From assembly GCF_014596515.1 (NCBI RefSeq), contig NZ_MSJQ01000295.1:1-44150 (forward strand): a DNA stretch of 44,150 nucleotides, in the 5' to 3' direction. The position numbers were made by a program, and so were the translations under genes. Positions within the stretch are counted from its first letter, which is position 1, and every line of letters starts with the position of its first letter. This DNA comes from Streptomyces sp. CBMA156 (lineage in GTDB: Bacteria > Actinomycetota > Actinomycetes > Streptomycetales > Streptomycetaceae). The notes beneath the pieces are model-generated. The model searched no databases and had not been told where the DNA came from. It saw nothing but the letters and a program-made list of their open reading frames with translations. This document shows positions 15,590 to 22,911 of the stretch, piece after piece.

Positions 15590-15853
15590 ACCGTCGCACT
15601 CGGGTGGGCCCCGACGGCGTCGCCACGTGGTGTGTGTGGTGTGAAAGAAGGGGACTGGCCGTCAACTGGCCGCTTGAGGGCTATGTCTGAATCGATATGA
15701 TCGGCAGAAAGCGTGAACCGATCAGCCGCCCGGAGACGTTTGACGACGTCGCCCGGGCGGTCTGGTATGCGCCCGAACCGCGGTCGGCGGCCGTAACCGT
15801 CGCCGGCCCGCTGCCCGCGCCGCCGCCCGCCGACGTTGCCGAGGACCGCCCCG
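15590..15853 (+). other. Intergenic region with hairpin between the ClpN gene and the copper operon
   Basis: There is no convincing gene in these 264 bp. A TGATCGG-N13-CCGATCA inverted repeat lies at 15698-15724. It is followed by a hairpin at 15726-15760: eight outer pairs CCGCCCGG/CCGGGCGG, a small internal loop, then GACGT/ACGTC. The hairpin could end the upstream transcript or fold in the leader of the copper operon. GAGGA at 15841-15845 is a ribosome-binding site for the ATG at 15854. Confidence 0.45.
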
Positions 15854-15935
15854 ATGAGAGAAGCCACCAGCCCCGCCGGTCGGCCGCGCCGAAGGCCCGC
15901 GCCGCGCCGCCGTCGCCCTGACCGCCGCCGCCTCC

Positions 15936-16622
15936 GTGGTGGCGCTGGCCGGCCCGGCCTTCGCGCACGTCACCGTGAACCCGGGCGCGGCCGCCCAGGG
16001 CGGCTACACGGCCGTCGACTTCCGGGTGCCGAACGAGAACGACACGGCGAGCACGGTGAAGCTGGAGGTCAACCTCCCGCTGGACCACCCGCTGGCCTCG
16101 GTCCGGACCCTGCCGCTGCCGGGCTGGACCGCCGCGGTCGAGAAGGCCAAGCTCGACAAGCCGATCAAGGTGCACGGCAACGACGTCACCGAGGCCGTCT
16201 CCAAGATCACCTGGACCGCCGACGCCGGCACCAAGATCGCCCCCGGCCAGTTCCAGGAGTTCCGGGTCTCGCTCGGCCCGCTGCCGACCGACTCCGACAG
16301 CCTGGTCTTCAAGACCCTCCAGACCTACGACAACGGCGACGTCGTCCGCTGGATCGACGAGAGCAAGGACGGCCAGCCCGAGCCGGCCAAGCCCGCCCCC
16401 GTCCTGAAGCTCACCAAGGCCGCCGAGGGCGACGGCCACGGCGTGACCGCCTCCCCGGCCGCGAGCGGGGGCAGCTCCGACCACGCCGCCGCCTCCGGCG
16501 ACGCCAAGTCCAGCGACTCCACCGCCCGCACCCTCGGCGTGGTCGGCATCGTGGTCGGTGTGATCGGCACCGCCGTCGGCGTGCTCGGCCTGCGCCGCAG
16601 GAGCGGCGGCTCCGCCTCCTGA
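15936..16622 (+). CDS. YcnI-like copper-associated membrane-anchored protein (5' end frameshifted)
   Basis: The product is a DUF1775/YcnI protein: a signal peptide ending GPAFA, then mature HVTVNPGAAAQGG (the N-terminal His is the expected copper ligand). A beta-rich domain, a Ser/Ala/His linker and a C-terminal membrane helix (VVGIVVGVIGTAVGVLGL) with an RRR stop-transfer follow. The open frame reaches back only to a TGA at 15855-15857 and has no start codon before the GTG at 15936, which would cut the signal peptide to nine residues. A well-placed ATG at 15854 with GAGGA upstream lies in another frame. One extra base within 15860-15912 would explain this. The gene leads the copper operon. 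Confidence 0.85.
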   Translation: MVALAGPAFAHVTVNPGAAAQGGYTAVDFRVPNENDTASTVKLEVNLPLDHPLASVRTLPLPGWTAAVEKAKLDKPIKVHGNDVTEAVSKITWTADAGTKIAPGQFQEFRVSLGPLPTDSDSLVFKTLQTYDNGDVVRWIDESKDGQPEPAKPAPVLKLTKAAEGDGHGVTASPAASGGSSDHAAASGDAKSSDSTARTLGVVGIVVGVIGTAVGVLGLRRRSGGSAS

Positions 16623-16697
16623 CCCCCCGCGCCGGCGGTCCGCACCCCACCCCGGGCCCGGACCGCCGGCCGTTCACCGCGCACGATCGGAACTCCC

Positions 16698-17366
16698 ATG
16701 CCCCGCACCACCCGCACCACCCGTCTGGCCGGCGCGGCCGCGCTCGCGCTGGCCGCCGCCCTGACCCTCTCCGCCTGCGGCTCCTCCGGCGGCGACGGCA
16801 CCGCCGCCAAGGTCACCCGGCAGAAGGAGGACACCCCGTACCAGGGCACCAAGCTCGCCAGGAACTTCGAGAAGCCGGACCTCCAGCTGACCGACACCTC
16901 CGGTCAGCCCTTCGACCTGCGGCAGCAGACCAACGGCAAGGCCACCCTGCTGTTCTTCGGCTACACCAGCTGCCCGGACGTCTGCCCGACCACCATGGGC
17001 GACATCGGCGTCGCGATGAAGGCGCTCCCCGAGGAGGACCGGAAGAAGATCAACGTCGTCTTCGTCTCCACCGACCCCCAGCGCGACACCCCCCAGGTGC
17101 TGCGCACCTGGCTGGACTCGATGGGCAGCGACTTCATAGGCCTCACCGGGGACCTGGCGAAGGTGAAGACCGCCGCCAAGTCGCTCGGCATCATGATCGA
17201 GGACCCGGTGGTCAACCCGGACGGCACGGTCACCTCCACCCACGGCGCCCAGGTGCTGGCCTTCCTCCCCTCGGACGACAAGGCGCACGTGCTCTACATG
17301 AGCGGCACCGAGGAGAAGACGTACGAGCACGACCTGCCGCTGATCGCCAAGGGGGTCGCGGCGTGA
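16698..17366 (+). CDS. Sco (SCO1/SenC/PrrC) copper chaperone lipoprotein
   Basis: The 222-residue product has a lipoprotein signal (lipobox LSAC, Cys about residue 26) and a thioredoxin-like Sco domain. The copper-binding CxxxC is in TSCPDVCPTT (about residue 96) and the third ligand His in STHGAQVLAF (about 182). Sco proteins deliver copper to the CuA site of cytochrome oxidase. In Streptomyces lividans a Sco acts with an extracellular PCuAC chaperone and a DyP peroxidase in the same gene group. Its TGA overlaps the GTG of the next gene (GTGA). Confidence 0.93.
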   Translation: MPRTTRTTRLAGAAALALAAALTLSACGSSGGDGTAAKVTRQKEDTPYQGTKLARNFEKPDLQLTDTSGQPFDLRQQTNGKATLLFFGYTSCPDVCPTTMGDIGVAMKALPEEDRKKINVVFVSTDPQRDTPQVLRTWLDSMGSDFIGLTGDLAKVKTAAKSLGIMIEDPVVNPDGTVTSTHGAQVLAFLPSDDKAHVLYMSGTEEKTYEHDLPLIAKGVAA

Positions 17367-17887
17367 CCGCGGTGACCACCGGAACCCGCCGCTTCCGCCG
17401 CACCGCCCTGCTCGGCGCCGTCGTCGCGACGGCCCTGGGCGGCGGCGCCATCCTGGCCGCCTGCGGCACGGACGGCGGCACCGGCGGCGGCACCGGCCAG
17501 GACGGTGCCGCCGGCGGCCCGGCCAGGCTCAGCGTCGCCGACTCCTACATCCCGCTGCCCCCGGCCGGCGGCATGGCGGCCGGCTACCTGACCGTCAACA
17601 ACGACGGCGCCCAGGACCAGCTGCTCAAGGTGACCAGCCCGGCCGCCGGGTCGGTCACCATGCACCGCTCGACCGCGTCGACCATGGAACAGGTCGACAG
17701 CCTGGACGTCCCCGCGCACGGCGCCCTGCAACTCGCCAGGGGCGGCAACCACCTCATGATCATGGGATGGCAGAAGGCCCCCGCCCTCGGTGACGAGCTG
17801 GAGCTCGACCTCACCTTCGCCAAGTCCGGCACCATCTCCGTCAGGGTGCCGGTCAAGGAGCTCACCTACCGCCCCGGCCAGAGTTAG
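17363..17887 (+). CDS. PCuAC-type extracellular copper chaperone (ECuC-like)
   Basis: The 174-residue lipoprotein (LAAC lipobox about residue 34, Gly-rich linker) carries a PCu(A)C domain. Its Met/His copper site is readable as VTMHRSTASTMEQ and, about 23 residues later, GNHLMIMG. Such proteins bind Cu(I) outside the membrane and hand it to Sco or oxidase. The GTG start at 17363 overlaps the sco stop codon by four bases, so it is translationally coupled. The copCD fusion follows 14 bp later. Confidence 0.92.
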   Translation: MTAVTTGTRRFRRTALLGAVVATALGGGAILAACGTDGGTGGGTGQDGAAGGPARLSVADSYIPLPPAGGMAAGYLTVNNDGAQDQLLKVTSPAAGSVTMHRSTASTMEQVDSLDVPAHGALQLARGGNHLMIMGWQKAPALGDELELDLTFAKSGTISVRVPVKELTYRPGQS

Positions 17888-17901
17888 GGGACCGCCAAAC
17901 C

Positions 17902-19953
17902 ATGGGGACCGCCACCACGCAGCCGGCCGGCCCGGAGAAGGCCGCCCACCGCCGGATCGCCGGGGTGCTCGGAGTGCTCGGCGCGCTGCTCGCGCTGATG
18001 CTCGCGGGCGCCGGACCGGCCTCCGCGCACGCCACCCTGGATTCCACCGACCCGCGGCAGAACTCGGTGGTCGCCACCGCCCCGCAGGCCGTGACTCTGA
18101 CCTTCAGCGAGTCCGTCTCGCTCTCCGGCGACTCCGTCCGGGTGCTCGACCCGGCCGGCCAGGCCGTGGACACCGGCAACCCGGCGCACGCCGACGGCAA
18201 GGGCAACACCGCCAGGGTCGGGCTCAAGGGCGGGCTCGGCAACGGCACCTACACGGTGGCGTGGCGGGCCGTCTCGGACGACTCGCACCCGATCGGCGGG
18301 GCGTTCACCTTCTCCATCGGCGCGCCCTCGGACACCTCGGTGTCGGCCACCGCGTTGCAGGGCGCCGAGGCCGACGGCCTGGTCGCCGCCCTGTACGGCA
18401 CCGGACGCACCGTCGCGTACGCGGCCTTCGCACTGCTGGTCGGCGCCGCCGCCTTCGTGCTGCTCTGCTGGCCGGCCGGCACCGCCCGGCGCCCGGCGCA
18501 GCGGCTGCTGATGACCGGCTGGACGGCGCTGCTGGTCTCCACCGTCGCGGTGCTGATGCTGCGCGGCCCGTACGAGCGCGGCTCGGGGGTCGGACAGGCC
18601 TTCGACCTGTCGCTGGTGCGCGCCACGCTGGACGAGCGGATCGGCACCGCGCTGGCCGCCCGGCTGCTGCTGCTCGCGGCGAGCGGGGTGTTCCTGTCGC
18701 TGCTGGTCGGGCAGCTGGGGCAGCCGCCGCGGCCGGTCGGACCGAAGCCGGAGGACCAGGGATCCGGGGCTTCCGGAGTTTCCGGGGCTTCCGGGGAGGA
18801 CCCCGAGGAGGCCGAGCTGCGCGAGCTGGAGCGGCGGGCCGCCGAACGGCCGCAGCGCGAGGTCCGGCTCGGCCTCGGCGTGGCCGGGCTGGTGCTGGCG
18901 GTCGCCCTCTCGGCGACCTGGGTCGGCGCCGACCACGCCTCGGTGGGCATCCAGGTCTGGCTGGCGCTGCCGCTCGGCATCCTGCACCTGATCGCGATGG
19001 CGCTCTGGCTGGGCGGGCTGGCCGCGCTGCTGGTCGCACTGCGCGAGGGCGTCGGCGCCGGAGTGGTGGACCGCTTCTCGAAGATCGCCTTCGGCTCGGT
19101 GGCCGTGCTGGCCGTGACCGGGATCTACCAGTCCTGGCGGGGGCTGGGCAGCTGGGGCGCGCTGACCGGCACCGAGTACGGGCGGCTGCTGCTGGTGAAG
19201 AGCGGCTGCGTGGTCGTGATGCTCGGCGTCGCCTGGATCTCCCGCTCCTGGCTGGCCCGGCTGCGCTCGGCCCCGGCCGAGGCGGCGGAGGTCGAACAGG
19301 CCGAACTGCCGGAGCCGGTCGCCGTGGCGGCGCACAGCGAGGACCCGCTCCGGCAGGCGCAGCTGGAACGCCAGCGGGCCGCCCTGCGCAGCGCCGGACG
19401 GGACCGCGGGCTGACCCCGACCCGGGCCGGGCTGCGCCGCTCGGTGCTGGTCGAGGCGCTGGTCGCGGTGGCCGTGCTGGTGGTCACCACGATGCTCACC
19501 AACTCGCCGCCCGGACGGGTCGCGGGCGAGGTCAAGGGCGAGAGCACCGCCGGGGCCGTCGCACCGGCAGCCGGCGGGGCCGCGGCGGCGCCGCAGACCG
19601 AGCCCGGCCGCACCGTCGACCTCAAGCTCCCGTACGACACCAAGGGCCGGACGCCGAACGCCAAGGGCACCGCGACCGTCACCCTCAACCCGGCCAGGAC
19701 CGGCCCGAACGAGGTGAAGCTCGCGCTGGACGGCGCGGACGGGCAGCCGGTGGACGTTCCCGAGGTGCAGCTCGCCTTCACCCTGCCGGACCGCGACCTC
19801 GGCCCGCTGCCGGTCGCGCTCACCCCGGAGGGCACCGGCCGCTGGAGCGGCACCGCGCAGCTGCCGCTGGCGGGCACCTGGGTGGTGTCGGTGCAGATCC
19901 GCTCCTCCGACATCGACCAGACCACCCCGACCCAGCAGTTCAAGATCGGGTGA
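17902..19953 (+). CDS. CopC-CopD fusion copper protein with C-terminal YtkA-like domain
   Basis: The 683-residue protein has three parts. A signal peptide ending SASA leads into a CopC domain (residues about 39-135) that starts HATLDSTDP and contains DDSHPIGG, which carry the expected Cu(II) ligands. A CopD membrane domain has about eight hydrophobic segments between residues 150 and 540. A C-terminal extracellular beta domain (about 570-683) resembles FixH/YtkA. Charged cytoplasmic loops rich in Glu/Arg lie near residues 275-320 and 450-500. The likely role is copper binding and import across the membrane. GTGA joins its stop to the next start. Confidence 0.9.
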   Translation: MGTATTQPAGPEKAAHRRIAGVLGVLGALLALMLAGAGPASAHATLDSTDPRQNSVVATAPQAVTLTFSESVSLSGDSVRVLDPAGQAVDTGNPAHADGKGNTARVGLKGGLGNGTYTVAWRAVSDDSHPIGGAFTFSIGAPSDTSVSATALQGAEADGLVAALYGTGRTVAYAAFALLVGAAAFVLLCWPAGTARRPAQRLLMTGWTALLVSTVAVLMLRGPYERGSGVGQAFDLSLVRATLDERIGTALAARLLLLAASGVFLSLLVGQLGQPPRPVGPKPEDQGSGASGVSGASGEDPEEAELRELERRAAERPQREVRLGLGVAGLVLAVALSATWVGADHASVGIQVWLALPLGILHLIAMALWLGGLAALLVALREGVGAGVVDRFSKIAFGSVAVLAVTGIYQSWRGLGSWGALTGTEYGRLLLVKSGCVVVMLGVAWISRSWLARLRSAPAEAAEVEQAELPEPVAVAAHSEDPLRQAQLERQRAALRSAGRDRGLTPTRAGLRRSVLVEALVAVAVLVVTTMLTNSPPGRVAGEVKGESTAGAVAPAAGGAAAAPQTEPGRTVDLKLPYDTKGRTPNAKGTATVTLNPARTGPNEVKLALDGADGQPVDVPEVQLAFTLPDRDLGPLPVALTPEGTGRWSGTAQLPLAGTWVVSVQIRSSDIDQTTPTQQFKIG

Positions 19954-21287
19954 GCGGGGTGGCCGACGTTTCGACACCGCACGAGTCCACGCAGCACGAG
20001 TCCACACAGCACGAGTCGACGGGGCACGTCTCGACGGGGCACCCGGGCTTCACCCGGCGGGCGCTGCTCGGCACCGCCGGGGCCGGGCTGCTGGCCGGCG
20101 CCGGCGCGGGTGTCGCCGGGGCGGTCGTCCTGGACGGCCGGCCCGGTACGGCGGCACCCGCGGCCGGCCGACCGGGCGGGGCGCTGGGTGCGGCCCGGGT
20201 CCCGTTCCGCGGCGAGCACCAGGCCGGGATCACCGACCCGCCGCAGGCCAGGGTGCAGCTGGCCGCCTTCGACCTGACCGAGGGCGTCGGCCGGGACGGG
20301 CTGCGCACCCTGCTGCAGCGCTGGACGAGGGCGGCCGACCGGCTGACCGCCGGGGAGCCGGCCGAGGAGTTCGACAACCAGGTCGCGCTGGACGCCGGAC
20401 CCTGCTCGCTCACCCTCACCCTCGGCTTCGGCGCCATCCTGTTCGACCGGGCCGGACTGGCCGACCGCCGGCCGCCCGGGCTCGAACCGCTGCCCGCCTT
20501 CCCCGGCGACGCGCTCGATCCGGCCCGCGGCGACGGCGACCTGTTCGTCCAGATCGGCGCGGACGACGCCCTGGTGGCGGTGCACGCGCTGCGGGTGCTC
20601 CAGCGGCTGGCGGCCGGCACGGCGGCGCTGCGCTGGCAGTCGGCGGGCTTCGCCCGCACCCCGGGGGCGGCCGCGCAGCCGGTGACCGGACGCAACCTGA
20701 TGGGCCAGATCGACGGCACCAACAACCCCAGGCCGGACGAGGAGGGCTTCGCCGCCAAGGTGTTCTGCACCGCCGACGGCGACCGGCCGGCCTGGTTGGC
20801 CGGCGGCTCGTACCTGGTGTTCCGGCGGATCCGGATGCTGCTGGACAACTGGGAGGCCCTGCCGGTGGACCGGCAGGAACGGGTGATCGGGCGGCGCAAG
20901 TCGGACGGCGCCCCGCTCGGTGCGCCAGCCGGGGCCGGCGAGCGCACCCCCGTCGACCTCACCGCCCAGGGCCAGGACGGCACCCTGGCGATCCCCTCCG
21001 ACGCGCACGTCCGGGTCGCCGCCCCGGCGGCCAACGGCGGGGCGGCGATGCTGCGGCGGGGCTTCTCGTACCACGACGGGCTGCTGCCGGACGGCTCACC
21101 GGACGCCGGACTGCTCTTCCTGGCCTTCCAGGCCGACCCGCGCCGGGGCTTCACGCCGGTGCAGCGCAAGCTCTCCAGGGGCGACGGCCTCTCCCGCTTC
21201 CTGCGGCACGAGGCGAGCGGCCTGTACGTGCTGCCGCCGGGCGCACCGGCCGGAGGCTACCTCGGGCAGCAGCTGCTGGAGGGGTAG
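19950..21287 (+). CDS. Tat-exported DyP-type haem peroxidase (DtpA/EfeB-like)
   Basis: The 445-residue product has a twin-arginine signal (TRRALLGTAGAGLLAG, about residues 31-46) and a DyP peroxidase fold. The GXXDG signature with the catalytic Asp is in GQIDGTNNP (about residue 252), and SYLVFRRIRM and FLAFQADPRRGF are family segments. Tat export fits haem loading in the cytoplasm. Streptomyces DtpA is needed, with Sco and ECuC, for copper-dependent maturation of the GlxA oxidase; the operon content suggests the same role. The GTG start at 19950 overlaps the copCD stop. Ahead of the twin arginine is an unusual repeat of His-Glu/Val-Ser-Thr units (residues 8-31). Confidence 0.93.
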   Translation: MSGVADVSTPHESTQHESTQHESTGHVSTGHPGFTRRALLGTAGAGLLAGAGAGVAGAVVLDGRPGTAAPAAGRPGGALGAARVPFRGEHQAGITDPPQARVQLAAFDLTEGVGRDGLRTLLQRWTRAADRLTAGEPAEEFDNQVALDAGPCSLTLTLGFGAILFDRAGLADRRPPGLEPLPAFPGDALDPARGDGDLFVQIGADDALVAVHALRVLQRLAAGTAALRWQSAGFARTPGAAAQPVTGRNLMGQIDGTNNPRPDEEGFAAKVFCTADGDRPAWLAGGSYLVFRRIRMLLDNWEALPVDRQERVIGRRKSDGAPLGAPAGAGERTPVDLTAQGQDGTLAIPSDAHVRVAAPAANGGAAMLRRGFSYHDGLLPDGSPDAGLLFLAFQADPRRGFTPVQRKLSRGDGLSRFLRHEASGLYVLPPGAPAGGYLGQQLLEG

Positions 21288-21411
21288 TTCCCCGAGGCCG
21301 GGCGCCGCGGGCCCCGGTCCGTGAGACACGTTCCTGCCCGAGCCGGGGAATCGTTAGGGTGACTGCTTCGGCAACCCTGCCCGCGCACCACCGAGATCTC
21401 CCGGAGGCGTC

Positions 21412-22347
21412 ATGTCGGCCACCCGCTACACCTACCTCGGACCGGCCGGCACGTTCACCGAGGCGGCGCTGCACACCCTGCCCGAGGCGGCCACCCGGGA
21501 GCTGGTGCCGCTGTCCTCGGTTGCCCTGGCGCTGGAGGCGGTCCGCGGCGGGGAGGCAGCCGGGGCGTTCGTCCCGATCGAGAACTCGGTGGAGGGCGCG
21601 GTCACCGCGACCAACGACGAACTGGCCGCCGGCACACCGCTGATGATCTACCGTGAGGTGCTGCTGCCGATCACCTTCGCGCTGCTGGTGCGGCCCGGCA
21701 CCGAGCTGTCCGGGATCAAGACGGTGACCAGCCACCCGGTGGCCCAGCCCCAGGTGCGCCGCTGGCTGGCGGCCAACCTGCCGGAGGCGAGCTGGGAGTC
21801 GGCCGCCTCCAACGCCGACGGCGCCCGGCTGGTCGCCGAGGGCCGCTACGACGGCGCCTTCGCGGGCGAGTTCGCGGCACCGATCTACGGGCTGGATCCG
21901 CTGGTCAAGGAGATCGCGGACGCGAAGAGCGCGGCCACCAGATTCGTCCTGGTCGGCCGCCCCGGGCGGGTCTCCTCGCCGACCGGCGCGGACAAGACCT
22001 CGATGGTGGTCTGGCTGCCCGCGGACCACCCGGGCGCGCTGCTGGAACTGCTCCAGGAGTTCGCGGTGCGCGGGGTCAACCTGATGCGGATCGAGTCCAG
22101 GCCGACCGGCGAGGGCATGGGCAGCTACTGCTTCCTGATCGACTGCGAGGGCCACCTGTCCGAGCGCCGGGTCGGCGAGGCGATCATGGGGCTCAAGCGG
22201 ATCTGCCCGCAGGTGCGGTACCTCGGCTCCTATCCGCGCGCCGACCGCCAGGAGTCCACCCACCGGCGTCCCGGCACCTCGGACGAGGATTTCGTCTCGG
22301 CGGCGGACTGGCTCTCCCGCGCGCTCGACGGCCGCGGGGACATCTGA
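21412..22347 (+). CDS. pheA: Prephenate dehydratase
   Basis: The 311-residue enzyme converts prephenate to phenylpyruvate in phenylalanine synthesis. The periplasmic-binding-like catalytic domain opens with YLGPAGTFTEAAL and contains IENSVEGAV and the catalytic TRF motif (ATRFVLVG, about residue 180). It is followed by a regulatory ACT domain with GALLELL and IESRP, which bind phenylalanine for feedback inhibition. It is a stand-alone dehydratase with no chorismate mutase fused. GGAGG is eight bases upstream of the ATG. It is separated from the DyP gene by 124 bp, so it probably has its own promoter. Confidence 0.96.
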   Translation: MSATRYTYLGPAGTFTEAALHTLPEAATRELVPLSSVALALEAVRGGEAAGAFVPIENSVEGAVTATNDELAAGTPLMIYREVLLPITFALLVRPGTELSGIKTVTSHPVAQPQVRRWLAANLPEASWESAASNADGARLVAEGRYDGAFAGEFAAPIYGLDPLVKEIADAKSAATRFVLVGRPGRVSSPTGADKTSMVVWLPADHPGALLELLQEFAVRGVNLMRIESRPTGEGMGSYCFLIDCEGHLSERRVGEAIMGLKRICPQVRYLGSYPRADRQESTHRRPGTSDEDFVSAADWLSRALDGRGDI

Positions 22348-22470
22348 GGCGCCGGGGCATCCGAGACCCTCGGGACATCCGAGCGACACCTCTTGTCTTT
22401 CCACTGTCTTTTCGACCGTTTCCGACCATTTTTGATCGGGTCGATCGGGCAGGGCGGGTGACCCGACCCG

Positions 22471-22861
22471 TCATCCACAGGAGGCCCCGACGCCGCGACC
22501 GCTGTCCACAGGCCCCGCCGCTGTCCACAGCCCGGAGTTATCCACAGGCCTGGGGACGAGTCGACAAACCGGTATAGCCATTGCCCAGACCTGGTCGGAC
22601 CATCGGTTTGCGTCGCAGAGATGACCAATCGGACCAGAGTCACCCGGTTGCCAGCAAATCACCCGTCCGAGTGCTTCAATTCCCTCACTCGGGAAGGTTC
22701 ATTGAGGTTTGAAACCTCAATTCCCTGATTCGTTCACGCGGAAGGCAATCCTCCCCTTTGATCCACAGGCCCGGGCCCCAGCCTGTGGATAACCCGCCCC
22801 CGGAGCGTTCCCCACGCGTTCCCCACAGGAGTTATCCACAGGCCGGGGGGAGTTATCCCCA
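22471..22861. promoter_or_regulatory. DnaA-box cluster between pheA and serS
   Basis: Three perfect TTATCCACA boxes lie at 22538-22546 (+), 22784-22792 (-) and 22832-22840 (+). Five one-mismatch boxes lie at 22471 (TCATCCACA), 22502 and 22521 (both CTGTCCACA), 22759 (TGATCCACA) and 22853 (TTATCCCCA), and a weaker one at 22819 (TTCCCCACA). They form two groups flanking a 200-bp stretch that is clearly lower in GC than its surroundings. The region is not next to dnaA/dnaN, so it is not the main origin. It is better read as a DnaA-binding control or titration site. Confidence 0.8.
22701..22721. repeat. 21-bp perfect palindrome inside the DnaA-box region
   Basis: Ten-base arms ATTGAGGTTT and AAACCTCAAT flank a single central G. 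The preceding bases 22677-22685 and the right arm's continuation 22718-22726 share CAATTCCCT. The element lies between the two DnaA-box groups and may be a protein-binding site or a terminator for neither neighbour in particular. Confidence 0.75.
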
Positions 22862-22871
22862 GGGAAAAAGC

Positions 22872-22902
22872 CGTACCGGTGGAGGAACGGCCGACCGGTA
22901 CG
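22872..22902. repeat. Inverted repeat just upstream of serS
   Basis: Perfect nine-base arms CGTACCGGT (22872-22880) and ACCGGTACG (22894-22902) flank 13 bases containing GGAGGAA. The repeat ends nine bases before the serS GTG, where the ribosome-binding site would be expected. It could be an operator or an RNA hairpin that controls serS. Confidence 0.7.
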
Positions 22903-22911
22903 CTTGGGCCT

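Noticed and set aside
15697..15921. A 74-codon plus-strand frame upstream of the YcnI-like gene
   Set aside because: Its codon pattern beyond the first 30 codons follows the shifted signal-peptide region, it has no ribosome-binding site, and it ends inside that signal peptide.
15836..17887. Open frame of 683 codons through the YcnI and sco genes
   Set aside because: It is out of frame with both signal peptides and metal-binding motifs. Only its last part, from GTG 17363, is real (the PCuAC chaperone), and its ATG at 15854 belongs to the frameshifted YcnI gene.
22348..22911. The pheA-serS gap as the chromosomal origin oriC
   Set aside because: The main Streptomyces origin lies between dnaA and dnaN with about twice as many boxes. 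Neither gene is here, so a control cluster fits better.
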